Source: Corynebacterium hansenii | GTDB taxonomy: Bacteria > Actinomycetota > Actinomycetes > Mycobacteriales > Mycobacteriaceae | DNA length: 64,000 bases | Assembly: GCF_030408795.1 (NCBI RefSeq) | Contig: NZ_CP047211.1 | Span: 2,728,001 to 2,792,000 of the forward strand | Reading direction: 5' to 3' | Part shown: one piece after another, positions 30,403-38,513 of the stretch | Layout: each line of letters starts with the position of its first letter | Numbering within the stretch: the stretch's first letter is position 1 | Notes under the pieces: generated by a model | What the model was told of the DNA's origin: nothing | Databases searched by the model: none | The model's input: the letters and a program-made list of their open reading frames with translations, nothing else | Position numbers and translations under genes: made by a program

Positions 30403-30981
30403 ATGGACATGGTCGGCGGCGCGTCGGGAAGATCGGGAACCGGGGCATCGGTGGCGGCGGGCATCGGGGCACTGCTCGCGGCGTCGGTGGTCCCCAAGGC
30501 GCGGGCCGTGCGGACGGGCGGCATCGACGCGACGGACCTCGCGGTCGTCGCCCTCACCCCTACTTCCGTGACGCTGGCGTTCGCCTCGCGCACCGCCCCG
30601 CACCCCGCCTTCGGCCCCGTGCGCCCGACCGTGCCGACGCTCGGCGAAGTGGCCATGGCCCCGGCGGACGACCCCGCGGTGATGGCCGACCCGGTCGGCC
30701 CGGCGGCCATCCCCGGACCCGGCGGCACCTGGGCCCGGCCCGGCATGCCGGAACTGCCCGTCGTCGCGGCTGGCGACTCCGGCACGGGCGTCCACGTCAT
30801 CACCGTCGACGGCCTGGAACCCGGCCGCGAGTACGTCTTCGAGTGCCGCTGCGACGGCACCCCGGCGACTCCGGGGCCCATGACGGAGAACCGGCCGGAC
30901 TCACCCGAGGTGTGCGGGCGCATCACCACGCCGGCCCGTCGTCAAGCAGCCGGGCCCGTGGCCCGGAAACCGCGAGCCTAG
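30403..30981 (+). CDS. FnIII-like domain protein, probable remnant of a cell-surface metallophosphoesterase
   Basis: 192 residues. A hydrophobic N-terminal stretch (GASVAAGIGALLAASVVP) could be a weak signal or Tat-like peptide. A fibronectin-III-like domain follows: DLAVVALTPTSVTLAFASRT near the start and ITVDGLEPGREYVFECRCDG near the end. This pattern is the N-terminal domain of actinobacterial FnIII-metallophosphoesterases, but the reading frame stops after GRITTPARRQ, where the catalytic domain would begin. No phosphoesterase motif follows before the convergent lysS. TAGCGT 7 nt before the ATG suggests it may still be transcribed. Either a truncated pseudogene or a short stand-alone protein. 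Confidence 0.5.
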   Translation: MDMVGGASGRSGTGASVAAGIGALLAASVVPKARAVRTGGIDATDLAVVALTPTSVTLAFASRTAPHPAFGPVRPTVPTLGEVAMAPADDPAVMADPVGPAAIPGPGGTWARPGMPELPVVAAGDSGTGVHVITVDGLEPGREYVFECRCDGTPATPGPMTENRPDSPEVCGRITTPARRQAAGPVARKPRA

Positions 30982-30995
30982 TTCTGCTCCGGAGC

Positions 30996-32546
30996 CTAGT
31001 TCTGCTCGGGCTTCACGATCGGGAACAGCACCGTCTCGCGGATGCCCAGGCCGGTGAAGGCCATGAGCAGCCGGTCGACGCCCATGCCCACGCCGGTCGT
31101 CGGGGGCATGCCCTGCTCCATGGCGTGGAGGAAGTCCTCGTCGAGGACCATCGCCTCGTCGTCGCCGCCGGCGGCCAGGCGGGCCTGGTCCTCGAAACGC
31201 TCGCGCTGAATGACCGGGTCGACCAGCTCGGAGTAGCCCGTGGCCAGCTCGAAGCCGCGGACGTACAGGTCCCACTTCTCGGTGACGCCCGGCTTGGAGC
31301 GGTGCTGGCGGGTCAGCGGCGAGGTCTCCACCGGGAAGTCGCGGACGAAGACGGGACCGTCGAGCTGGTCCTCGCACAGCAGCTCCCAGATCTCCTCCAC
31401 GAGCTTCCCGTGGCCCCAGCCGCCCTTCTCGGGCACTTCCAGGCCGATGGCGTCGGCGATGGCCTTCAGCTCGTCGACCGTCGAGTCGACGGTGACCTCG
31501 GGCTGGCCGGGGAACTTGCGGGCCAGGGCCTCGTTGAGCGAGGGGTACATCTCCAGCTGCTTCCACTCGCCGCCGAAGTCGTACTCGGTGCCGTCGGCCA
31601 GCGTCACCTTCGTGGACCCGAACACGGCCTCGGCGATTTCCTGGATGACCTCGCGCACGGTGCGGGCGGAGTCGTCGTAGGTGCCGTAGGCCTCGTAGTA
31701 CTCGAGCATGGCGAACTCCGGCGAGTGCGACGAGTCGATGCCCTCGTTGCGGAAGTTGCGGTTGATCTCGAAGACCTTCTCCATGCCGCCGACGACGCAG
31801 CGCTTGAGGTACAGCTCCGGCGCGATGCGCAGGTACAGGTCCAGGTCGAGCGCGTTGGAGTGGGTGACGAACGGGCGGGCGGCGGCGCCGCCGTGGAGGG
31901 TCTGCAGCATCGGGGTCTCGACCTCGAGGAAGCCGCGGCGCTCCAGCGCGTGGCGCAGCTCGCGGATGACCTTGATGCGGGTGACCGCGTTGTCGCGGGC
32001 CTCCGGGCGCATGATCAGGTCGGTGTAGCGGTGGCGGACGCGCTGGTCCTCGCTCATGTCGGAGTGCGCGAACGGCAGCGGGCGCAGCGACTTCGACGCC
32101 ATGGTCCACTCGGTGGCCATGACGGACAGCTCGCCGCGGCGCGACGCGATGACGCGGCCGGTGATGATGACGAAGTCGCCCATGTCCACGTCGGACTTCC
32201 AGGCGGCCAGCGCGTCCTCGCCGACCTCCTTCAGGCTGAGCATGGCCTGCAGCTGCGTGCCGTCGCCCTCCTGCAGGGTGGCGAAGCACAGCTTGCCGGT
32301 GTTGCGCACGAAGATGACGCGGCCGACGACGGTGACGACATCCTGCGTCTCCTCCCCCGCCTCCAGGTGGCCCCACTGCTCGCGGACCTGCGCCAGGGTG
32401 TGGGTGCGCGGGACCTCGACCGGGTAGGCCTCGCCGCCGTCGGCCAGCAGCTTGGCGCGCTTGTCGCGGCGGATGCGCAGCTGCTCGGGCAGGTCGGTGG
32501 CGGGCTTCTGGGCCTGGTTCGGGGCGGGGTTCTTCGCGTCAGTCAC
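30996..32546 (-). CDS. lysS: Lysyl-tRNA synthetase, class II
   Basis: 516 residues. N-terminal OB-fold anticodon-binding domain ([20 protein letters not shown]). Class II motif 2 [20 protein letters not shown] and motif 3 [20 protein letters not shown]. Start is GTG at 32546 (product [11 protein letters not shown]...). TACCCT lies 8 nt upstream, so the mRNA is probably leaderless or nearly so. In mycobacteria lysS is separated from clpC1 by lsr2; no lsr2-like gene is seen here. Confidence 0.96.
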   Translation of the reverse strand: MTDAKNPAPNQAQKPATDLPEQLRIRRDKRAKLLADGGEAYPVEVPRTHTLAQVREQWGHLEAGEETQDVVTVVGRVIFVRNTGKLCFATLQEGDGTQLQAMLSLKEVGEDALAAWKSDVDMGDFVIITGRVIASRRGELSVMATEWTMASKSLRPLPFAHSDMSEDQRVRHRYTDLIMRPEARDNAVTRIKVIRELRHALERRGFLEVETPMLQTLHGGAAARPFVTHSNALDLDLYLRIAPELYLKRCVVGGMEKVFEINRNFRNEGIDSSHSPEFAMLEYYEAYGTYDDSARTVREVIQEIAEAVFGSTKVTLADGTEYDFGGEWKQLEMYPSLNEALARKFPGQPEVTVDSTVDELKAIADAIGLEVPEKGGWGHGKLVEEIWELLCEDQLDGPVFVRDFPVETSPLTRQHRSKPGVTEKWDLYVRGFELATGYSELVDPVIQRERFEDQARLAAGGDDEAMVLDEDFLHAMEQGMPPTTGVGMGVDRLLMAFTGLGIRETVLFPIVKPEQN

Positions 32547-32554
32547 GGTTTCAC

Positions 32555-32560
32555 AGGGTA
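32555..32560 (-). promoter_or_regulatory. -10 box of lysS
   Basis: TACCCT on the minus strand, 8 nt before the GTG start. Confidence 0.45.
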
Positions 32561-32634
32561 GCCCACCGCTTTACGACGGCATATCCGGACGCGTTCCGGC
32601 CCGCCCGCGCGTGCGTGCCCGGACCGTGCTCGGC

Positions 32635-34227
32635 CTATTCGCCGGCGCGCCGCCAACCGCGCCGCAGGTCATCGACGATGGCGGGGGCGGCCAGCGTGCT
32701 CGGTTCGAGGACGCGGGGGGCGTTGTCGGCGCCGAAGACCGTGGCCGCCGCGGCGACGTCGGAGGTGAGGAAGCGCAGCGGCGGCGCCCCCGGCGGCAGC
32801 GTGACCTCGGGGCCGGGGCCGGCGCCGAGCGTGGCCAGCCCGAATCCCCAGTCGCCGAAGGTGGGCACGTGCACGTGGTAGGGGGTCGTCGCCCAGCCCG
32901 CCGAGCGCATGGTGGAGATGGTGCGCCAGAAGGCGTCGGGAGTGGAGAACGGCGAACCGGCCTGCACTGCCAGCCGGGCGCCCGGGGCGGCGACGCCGCG
33001 GATGAGCCCGTAGAACTCCTGCGAGTACAGCCGCCCCAGCACCGGGGTGTCGGGGTCGGGCAGGTCCGCGTAGACGACGTCGAAGCCGCCGGCGGGGATG
33101 TCGCGGGGCTTTGCCGAATGGCCGCGCAGCCACGCGAAGGCGTCGTCGATGACGACGTCGACGCGGGGGTCGTCGAGCGAGCCGCCGTTGTCGGCGGCCA
33201 GTTCGGTGCGGGCGAGCTCGACCACGCGGGGATCCAGCTCCACCTGGACGATGCGCTCGATGCCCGGCATGCGCAGCAGCTCGCGGGCGACCAGCCCGTC
33301 GCCGCCGCCGAGGATCAGCGCCGTCCGGGGGTTGGCGCCGAGTGCCGGGTAGACCAGGGATTCGGTGTAGCGGTACTCGTCGCGGCTGGAGTACTGCAGG
33401 CCGCCGTCGAGGTAGAGGCGGGTGTCCTTGCCGGAGCGGGTGATCACGATCTCCTGGTAGTCGCTGTGCTCCGCGTGGACGATCGGCGCGGCGAACAGCG
33501 CCTGCCGCGCGGTGACCTCGACCTGGCGGACGGTGAACAGCAGCGTCACCAGGGCGACGGCCGCGGCGAGCAGCACCGCGACGGCGACGGCGAGCGCGCG
33601 GCGCGTGAGCATCCGGCGCAGCAGCAGCGACGCGATGAGCAGGGCCGCGGCGACGTTGATCAGCCCGGCCACCGCCGTGCCCCGGAGCATGCCGAACACG
33701 GGCAGGACGATGAACGGCCACGACAGGCCGCCGATGAGCGCCCCGAGGTAGTCGGCGGCGTTGAGGTTGGCCACCACCGCGCCGGATTCGGCGGCGGTGG
33801 CTCGGCGGCCGTGCTGGAGCAGCGTCATCAGCAGCGGGACCTCGGCGCCGACGAGCACGCCGATGGCGATGGTCGCGATGGTCAGCGCCGACAGGGAATC
33901 CCCGGTCACCGCGAACGCCAGGTACAGCAGCGTCGCGGAGAACCCGCCGACCAGCCCGAGCGCCGCCTCGACGCCGAGGAACGACGCCGCCGCCCACCGC
34001 ACCAGCGGCTTGGCCAGCAGGGCGCCGAGGCCCAGCGACGCGACGTAGCCGGCGACGATGACCGAGGTGGCCACGACGTCGCCGCGCCCCAGCGACGCGG
34101 ACAGCGCCAGCAGCGCGAGTTCGTAGATCAGGCCGCACGCCGCGCAGGCCGCGACGGAGGCCAGCAGCAGCGCGCGCCAGAGCCGGCCGGGGGCCGCGTC
34201 CCCTTCGCTCACCGACTGCCGCGTCAC
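32635..34227 (-). CDS. Membrane-embedded spermidine-synthase-like protein
   Basis: 530 residues. The first 230 or so form 6-8 membrane helices (e.g. FIVLPVFGMLRGTAVAGLINVAAAL). A C-terminal aminopropyltransferase/methyltransferase-like Rossmann domain follows: RLYLDGGLQYSSRDEYRYTE, ALILGGGDGLVAREL (nucleotide loop), IVQVELDPRVVELA, and YADLPDPDTPV in the place of the catalytic DSSDP. Polyamine formation is possible, but the membrane fusion and the gene context suggest another acceptor. GTG 34227 overlaps the DUF350 stop by 4 nt (GTGA); the frame is open further upstream but inside DUF350. Last gene of the operon. Confidence 0.85.
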   Translation of the reverse strand: MTRQSVSEGDAAPGRLWRALLLASVAACAACGLIYELALLALSASLGRGDVVATSVIVAGYVASLGLGALLAKPLVRWAAASFLGVEAALGLVGGFSATLLYLAFAVTGDSLSALTIATIAIGVLVGAEVPLLMTLLQHGRRATAAESGAVVANLNAADYLGALIGGLSWPFIVLPVFGMLRGTAVAGLINVAAALLIASLLLRRMLTRRALAVAVAVLLAAAVALVTLLFTVRQVEVTARQALFAAPIVHAEHSDYQEIVITRSGKDTRLYLDGGLQYSSRDEYRYTESLVYPALGANPRTALILGGGDGLVARELLRMPGIERIVQVELDPRVVELARTELAADNGGSLDDPRVDVVIDDAFAWLRGHSAKPRDIPAGGFDVVYADLPDPDTPVLGRLYSQEFYGLIRGVAAPGARLAVQAGSPFSTPDAFWRTISTMRSAGWATTPYHVHVPTFGDWGFGLATLGAGPGPEVTLPPGAPPLRFLTSDVAAAATVFGADNAPRVLEPSTLAAPAIVDDLRRGWRRAGE

Positions 34228-34730
34228 GACAGCGCGACGGCGTTGATCAGGCCGATCACGACGAGCGTCACCCCCGCCATCACGGCGCGCGGCCGCAGCT
34301 TGGCATCCATGACCACGTCGCGGAAGCGGCCCGGCACCAGCGCCTCGAGCACCAGCAGCGCCAGGCCCTGCGCAACGATGCCGATGGCACCGTAGATGAG
34401 CGTTTCCGCGATGCCGATCCACAGCCGGTCGTCGGAGGCCCTGATCACCGACACGATGATCATGCCCAGCGCGATCTGCTGCGCGGAGGCCAGCGCCGCG
34501 GCGCCGGCGCGGTTCTCCACGAAGACCAGCTCGCGCAGGTTGCCCGGGGTGAGCAGGTCGAGCACCACGAACCCGACGGCGAGCACGACGATGCCCGTGG
34601 CGAAGTACGCGATGGTGGCGGGCACGCCGACGGCGAGCTGTTCGCCGAGCGACTCCGCGGCGGGCTCGACCGCGCCGCGGGCGGCGAGGAAGAAGTCGTA
34701 GGTGCCGTTGTCGTTGAGGGCGTTGGTCAT
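34224..34730 (-). CDS. DUF350 (YjfL-like) membrane protein
   Basis: 168 residues with four to five membrane helices: IAYFATGIVVLAVGFVVLDLL, ASAQQIALGMIIVSVIRASD, ETLIYGAIGIVAQGLALLV and the C-terminal PRAVMAGVTLVVIGLINAVA. This matches the paired-helix DUF350 family. AAGGAG lies 9 nt upstream. DUF350 proteins are small inner-membrane proteins of unknown role, often found beside spermidine-synthase-like genes and, elsewhere, PspA-type genes. Coupled to the downstream gene by a 4-nt overlap. Confidence 0.85.
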   Translation of the reverse strand: MTNALNDNGTYDFFLAARGAVEPAAESLGEQLAVGVPATIAYFATGIVVLAVGFVVLDLLTPGNLRELVFVENRAGAAALASAQQIALGMIIVSVIRASDDRLWIGIAETLIYGAIGIVAQGLALLVLEALVPGRFRDVVMDAKLRPRAVMAGVTLVVIGLINAVALS

Positions 34731-34781
34731 CTCGGGGCTCCTTGGCTCATGCGGGGTGGATGTCGGAAAAGCGGTTCGCGG

Positions 34782-35198
34782 TCATTTCGCGCCACCCCAG
34801 GATCCGGAGTTGCCCCCGGATCCGCCGGCGGGCGAGGACGGCCCGAAGCCGGGCCCGAGGAAGATGAATCCGCCGTGGGAGTACCTGCGGTCGTGGGTTT
34901 CCGCGGTGATGCGGCATCCGTCGGCGCCGCCTTCGACGATGACGGTGCGCCTCTTGGTGCGCAGGTACGCCGCGCCCTCGTGCTCCTGGTACGCCTGGGG
35001 GCGCAGCCGTTCGCGGAGCTCGCGGCCGACCTTGATGGGATCGTCGTTGCCGCAGCTCCACGTGGTCACGCCGGCGGGGCTGCCGGTGCGTTCGTACCGG
35101 TCGTCGATGGTGCCCTCGACGGACCTGGCCCCCGAGAAAGCGCCGACGATGATCAGCAGGGTGCCGATGATGATCAGGACGATGCCGCCGCGCTTCAT
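34782..35198 (-). CDS. DUF4247 family membrane-anchored protein
   Basis: 138 residues. One N-terminal membrane helix (IVLIIIGTLLIIVGAFSGA), then an exported domain with TTWSCGNDDPIKVGRELRER and EGGADGCRITAETHDRRYSH. The C-terminal Gly/Ser-rich tail ends SGSWGGAK. Two cysteines could form a disulfide. Function unknown. The start overlaps the DUF2617 stop by 4 nt (ATGA). Confidence 0.8.
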   Translation of the reverse strand: MKRGGIVLIIIGTLLIIVGAFSGARSVEGTIDDRYERTGSPAGVTTWSCGNDDPIKVGRELRERLRPQAYQEHEGAAYLRTKRRTVIVEGGADGCRITAETHDRRYSHGGFIFLGPGFGPSSPAGGSGGNSGSWGGAK

Positions 35199-35767
35199 CG
35201 CTCCGCCCCCTTCCGCCAGACGGACTCGGTGGCCACGACTTCGCCGCCGCCCGCGTCATCGGGGTACAGGTGCCAGGTCCGCCAGCGGTATCCGCCGGGG
35301 ACGGCGTCCCCGCGGACGGCGGTGATGGCGCCGTCGGCCCCGGGGAACTCCGCGACGAGGGCCGACGGGTCGTCGCAAAGCCCCCGCATGCGCGTGACGA
35401 CGGAGCCGAAGCCCTCCTCGCCCAGCTTTTCGACGCGGATGGCCGGGGCGTGGGGGATCCGCCCGGCGGCGTGGAGCGGGACTCCGCCGGGGGCCGTGCA
35501 GGACAGCTCCTCGACGTGCTCGGGCGCCTCGGCATCGCCGACGAACGCCACGTGCGAGGAACCGAGGATGCCGAGCGTCAGCGGCGGTTGCGCGGGCAGG
35601 GACCCGGCCGCGGATGAGCGGGGGTCGATGACCACGCTCGCGAGCATCGCGGGCACCGCGCCGCCGATGGAGAGACGCAGGTCCGCGGCGCGGACGTCGG
35701 CGAAGGGCACGTCGAGGGCGATGGCGCCCGCGGCGGCCGGAGCCATGGTGCCGATTGCGCTGCCCAT
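35195..35767 (-). CDS. DUF2617 family protein
   Basis: 190 residues, soluble. LDVPFADVRAADLRLSIGG near the start and YRWRTWHLYPDDAGGGEVV near the end are characteristic of DUF2617. No membrane segment. Function unknown. The start lies 2 nt after the DUF4178 stop and the stop overlaps DUF4247. Confidence 0.8.
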   Translation of the reverse strand: MGSAIGTMAPAAAGAIALDVPFADVRAADLRLSIGGAVPAMLASVVIDPRSSAAGSLPAQPPLTLGILGSSHVAFVGDAEAPEHVEELSCTAPGGVPLHAAGRIPHAPAIRVEKLGEEGFGSVVTRMRGLCDDPSALVAEFPGADGAITAVRGDAVPGGYRWRTWHLYPDDAGGGEVVATESVWRKGAER

Positions 35768-35769
35768 GG

Positions 35770-36396
35770 TCACTGGCCGTCGTTGCCGGAGGCGGGGAAC
35801 TGGCCGTTGGGGTCGGTCGGCGCCGAGTACACGGTCAACTCGCCCGGCGAGACCCGGTGGCCGAACGACGCCTCCCACGGGCCGTTCGGGGACCAGCGCT
35901 CGAGGCCGAGCAGACGGCCGCCGTCGGCCTCGTAATCGATGTACTCCATCGTCCCCTCCGGCGGCAGGCCGGTGGTGCCGACGGACCGGTAATGGGCCGT
36001 GCCGCGATCCTGCTCGCGGTACTCGATGCCCTCGATGACCAGCGGATTCGTCGGCTGGTGGGCGCCCGGGTAACGCTGCCACCAGGTCAGCTCGACCTCG
36101 GCTTCGTCCTCCTCGACGCCGAACCAGGCACCGTCGCGGCCGCCGTCGAGCAGGTGCTCCCACCAGCGGAACGGGCCCTCGCTGAGCGCGAGGGTGCCGC
36201 GGACGACGTGATCGTGGCCCTCGCGCCCGATGATCGCGCCCGGGGCGATGGACGTCGGCCCGAACTTGCGGAACTCGCCGGTCAGCAGCGGATCGTTGTA
36301 CCGGGGGCCATCGTCGGTCTCTTTCTTCTGGGCCATGACGACCAACACCACTCCCAGGATGACGATGACCACCCCCACCACGATGATCAGGTTCAT
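35770..36396 (-). CDS. DUF4178 family membrane-anchored protein
   Basis: 208 residues; first gene of the five-gene run. N-terminal membrane helix (LIIVVGVVIVILGVVLVVM), then a DUF4178 domain with PGAIIGREGHDHVVRGTL, FRWWEHLLDG and a Trp-rich ELTWWQRYPGA. The domain type is shared with a group of membrane-stress-linked operons. GGGCGGG lies upstream of the ATG, and TAACCG is a possible -10. Function unknown. Confidence 0.8.
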   Translation of the reverse strand: MNLIIVVGVVIVILGVVLVVMAQKKETDDGPRYNDPLLTGEFRKFGPTSIAPGAIIGREGHDHVVRGTLALSEGPFRWWEHLLDGGRDGAWFGVEEDEAEVELTWWQRYPGAHQPTNPLVIEGIEYREQDRGTAHYRSVGTTGLPPEGTMEYIDYEADGGRLLGLERWSPNGPWEASFGHRVSPGELTVYSAPTDPNGQFPASGNDGQ

Positions 36397-36582
36397 GTCC
36401 CGCCCTTTCGTCCGATCCGGTTACCATCTGCGCCCCGGCGCCCGATGCGGGCGAGGAGCTTCCGTGCAGCAAAGGATACGGGCGGTGCCGGATCCTGTCC
36501 GGGCGCCCCGCGAAAAACGCCCCGAATCGCGGCCTGCGGGGGCGGGAGGCGGGGCGGCACCGGGCGGTGCCGGCTCTCAACC
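36397..36582. other. Upstream region of the DUF4178 operon
   Basis: Contains the probable operon promoter. A stretch CGAAAAACGCCCCGAATCG suggests weak local structure. Together with the repeats that follow it forms a 570-bp gap without a supported gene. Confidence 0.4.
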
Positions 36583-36594
36583 GCAACCTCCCTG

Positions 36595-36687
36595 GCAAAC
36601 CCACCCCGAATGCGCAGGCCCACCCCGAATGGTGCCCGGCCTAGGCAACCTCCGTGGCAAACCCACCCCGAATGCGCAGGCCCACCC
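36595..36687 (+). repeat. Direct repeat pair (31-bp core) in intergenic DNA
   Basis: The 31-bp core beginning GCAAACCCACCCCGAATGCG occurs identically at 36595-36625 and 36657-36687, period 62 bp. The flank GCAACCTCCSTG is also shared (start 36583 and 36645). A third partial copy (CCCACCCCGAAT) lies between them. Confidence 0.9.
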
Positions 36688-36726
36688 GTTACAGCGGGTG
36701 GGTCTGCGCATTCGGGGTGGGTTTGC
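36657..36726. repeat. Long inverted repeat / hairpin (31-bp arms)
   Basis: The second direct copy (36657-36687) faces an inverted copy (36696-36726) across an 8-nt loop GTTACAGC. The 31-bp arms have a single mismatch, which is a wobble pair in RNA. It could be a strong transcription barrier, a processing element or a REP-like mobile unit. Confidence 0.9.
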
Positions 36727-36770
36727 ATGAAGGGACGCGGCCCCGACCGGGTAGAAGACGGGGCGGCGGC

Positions 36771-36961
36771 GCTCAGGTGGACGGCGCCCCGGTAGCCGGC
36801 GAGGGCATGGTGTTGCTCAGGTGGACGGCGCCCCGGTAGCCGACGGGGGCGGCGGCGCTCAGGTGGGCGGCGGGTCGGCACCGGGCGCGGTGATGTCCCC
36901 GGTAGCCGGCGAGGGCATGGTGTTGCTCAGGTGGACGGCGCTCCGGTAGCCGGCCGGGCGG
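36771..36961 (+). repeat. Degenerate tandem repeat, four units of about 44 bp
   Basis: Units begin with GCTCAGGTGG at 36771, 36815, 36857 and 36925. The segment CCCCGGTAGCCGGCGAGGGC followed by ATGGTGTTGCTCAGG recurs nearly exactly around 36787 and 36897. The array directly abuts the stop of the next gene. Unit lengths vary and there are no unique spacers, so it is not a CRISPR. Confidence 0.85.
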
Positions 36962-36966
36962 AACGC

Positions 36967-37380
36967 CTAATCGGGGAATATCGCCACTTCCGCCGAGCCA
37001 TAGTCGAGGATTTCAAAATCGCTCTCCCGGATCTTCATCCCACGCCCATGCTCGACGTCGCCCGAGACCCAGAACTGGAGGCCGAACACCAGATCGGCGT
37101 CCACCAGCTCCGACAGGATCGCGATTCTCACCAACTTGAACGCCTCATCGTTGGCGGGATCGATGCTCGACGCGTCGGCTTCGAGCCGGCGTTCCGCGAC
37201 CGGCAGCCATTCCTCCACCCGGTCGATGAAGCGCCGGATCCTCTCCCGGCTTTCGTCCCCGACCGGCTCATACGCGGAATCCAGGTCGTCGCTGATGCTC
37301 AGGAAGATCTCCCCGACCCCGCCCTTCACGTCGACGAGCACCTCGAAGCCCTCGTCTTCCCCGAAAACCAACTCCTCCAT
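36967..37380 (-). CDS. Hypothetical soluble protein
   Basis: 137 residues from ATG 37380, chosen for GAGAGGA 6 nt upstream (an upstream GTG at 37401 is possible). The product is acidic and without membrane segments. It begins EELVFGEDEGFEVLVDVKGG and contains FIDRVEEWLPVAERRLEA and VDADLVFGLQFWVSGD. It resembles small single-domain immunity- or DUF2004-type proteins in style, but I do not recognise a family. It lies after pfkB on the same strand (gap 45 nt). Confidence 0.6.
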   Translation of the reverse strand: MEELVFGEDEGFEVLVDVKGGVGEIFLSISDDLDSAYEPVGDESRERIRRFIDRVEEWLPVAERRLEADASSIDPANDEAFKLVRIAILSELVDADLVFGLQFWVSGDVEHGRGMKIRESDFEILDYGSAEVAIFPD

Positions 37381-37425
37381 GGCGTTCCTCTCCCGGCTCA
37401 CCCGCCCGCTTCAACGAGTCCCGGG

Positions 37426-38442
37426 TCACTCCCCGTCCAACTCCGCGCCCGTCGGCGGATTCGCCCCGGCGCGGGAGACCGTGATGGCGGCCGCCCGCAC
37501 GGCACGATCGAGGATCGGCTCCCACTGCTCCGGCCCCCAGCGCCGGACCAGGTCCGCGGGGGTGCCACCGCCGGCTCCGTGCAGCCGCGCGTCGATCTCG
37601 GCGACGATCGTGCCCATCACGGTGTCGCCCGCGCCGATCGTGTCGGCGACATCCACCTTCGGCGCCGCGGCGGACACCGCACCGTGAGCCGTGAACGCCG
37701 TCGCGCCCCCGGCCCCTTCCGTCAGCACCACGGCACCTCCGAACTCCGCGGCGATCTCCGAACACGTGCGGTGGGCATCGATGCGCGGGTCGTCGTAAAG
37801 CCAAGCCAAATCCGCATCGGAGAGCTTCAGCACCGTGACGTGCGGCAACCACGAGCGGAACCGCTCCCGGTACCGGGCGGGGTCGGAGATGATGGCCGGA
37901 CGGACGTTCGGGTCGAGCGCGACGACGCGGCCGCGGTCGGCCTCGCGGAAGAGGATGGTCTCGTAGACCGACGCGCCCGGCTCGAAGACCAGGGAGCACG
38001 TGCCCAGGCACACCACGTCGGCGTCGATCGGCCCGGGATCGGCGACCAGCCGGTCGGCGGAGCCCGCCCAGTGGAAGTCGTAGGTCGCCGACCCGTCCGC
38101 GTCGATCTGCGTCACGGCCAGCGTCGTCGGTTCGCCGCCGCGCTGCACGTGGGCGACGTCGACGCCCGCCTCTTCCAGGCGCTCCAGCCCGGCGCGGCCG
38201 TAGGCGTCGTTGGACACCCTCGACAGGAAAGCGACCTCCGCCCCCTGCCGCCCCGCTGCGATGGCCACGTTGAACGGGCCGCCGCCCAAATGGGGCCGCA
38301 GATCGGGCCCCGCCGGCGCGGTGCCCGCCGCACCGGCCGCCTCCCCCGCCCCGGCACCGCCGCTCTCTCTTCCGTCGCCACCCGGGTCCGTCCCCGGGAC
38401 GGGCACCAGGTCAACCAACATTTCTCCGCCAACGACGATCAT
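37426..38442 (-). CDS. PfkB-family carbohydrate kinase (fructokinase-like)
   Basis: 338 residues. Family motif 1 in GGGPFNVAIAAGRQGAEVAF; motif 2 VDVADTIGAGDTVMGTIVA with catalytic Asp and anion hole. EMLVDLVP at the start is typical of fructokinases; the sugar is not certain. A Gly/Ala/Pro-rich insertion follows residue 18. The start codon and the AAGGTGGGG ribosome binding site lie inside a 34-bp palindrome, so initiation may be hindered or regulated. Confidence 0.85.
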   Translation of the reverse strand: MIVVGGEMLVDLVPVPGTDPGGDGRESGGAGAGEAAGAAGTAPAGPDLRPHLGGGPFNVAIAAGRQGAEVAFLSRVSNDAYGRAGLERLEEAGVDVAHVQRGGEPTTLAVTQIDADGSATYDFHWAGSADRLVADPGPIDADVVCLGTCSLVFEPGASVYETILFREADRGRVVALDPNVRPAIISDPARYRERFRSWLPHVTVLKLSDADLAWLYDDPRIDAHRTCSEIAAEFGGAVVLTEGAGGATAFTAHGAVSAAAPKVDVADTIGAGDTVMGTIVAEIDARLHGAGGGTPADLVRRWGPEQWEPILDRAVRAAAITVSRAGANPPTGAELDGE

Positions 38443-38472
38443 GGCCCCACCTTAAGGAAGGTGGGGCCATGA
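38439..38472. terminator. Perfect palindrome: phoX terminator overlapping the pfkB start
   Basis: 15-bp arms TCATGGCCCCACCTT and complement around a 4-nt AAGG loop. It is 41 nt downstream of the phoX stop, so it should end that transcript; it also contains the pfkB start codon and ribosome binding site. Confidence 0.7.
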
Positions 38473-38513
38473 CGGAAGGTCAACGCGGGAACCTCCCGCG
38501 ATGGACCGGGGTT

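Noticed and set aside
36393..36881. 162-codon minus-strand open frame across the repeat cluster
   Set aside because: It consists of translated repeats and Pro/Arg-rich sequence, has no ribosome binding site and overlaps the DUF4178 start.
36771..36961. Tandem units considered as a CRISPR array
   Set aside because: Spacing is irregular (44, 42, 68 bp), the units are degenerate, there are no unique equal-length spacers and no cas genes are near.
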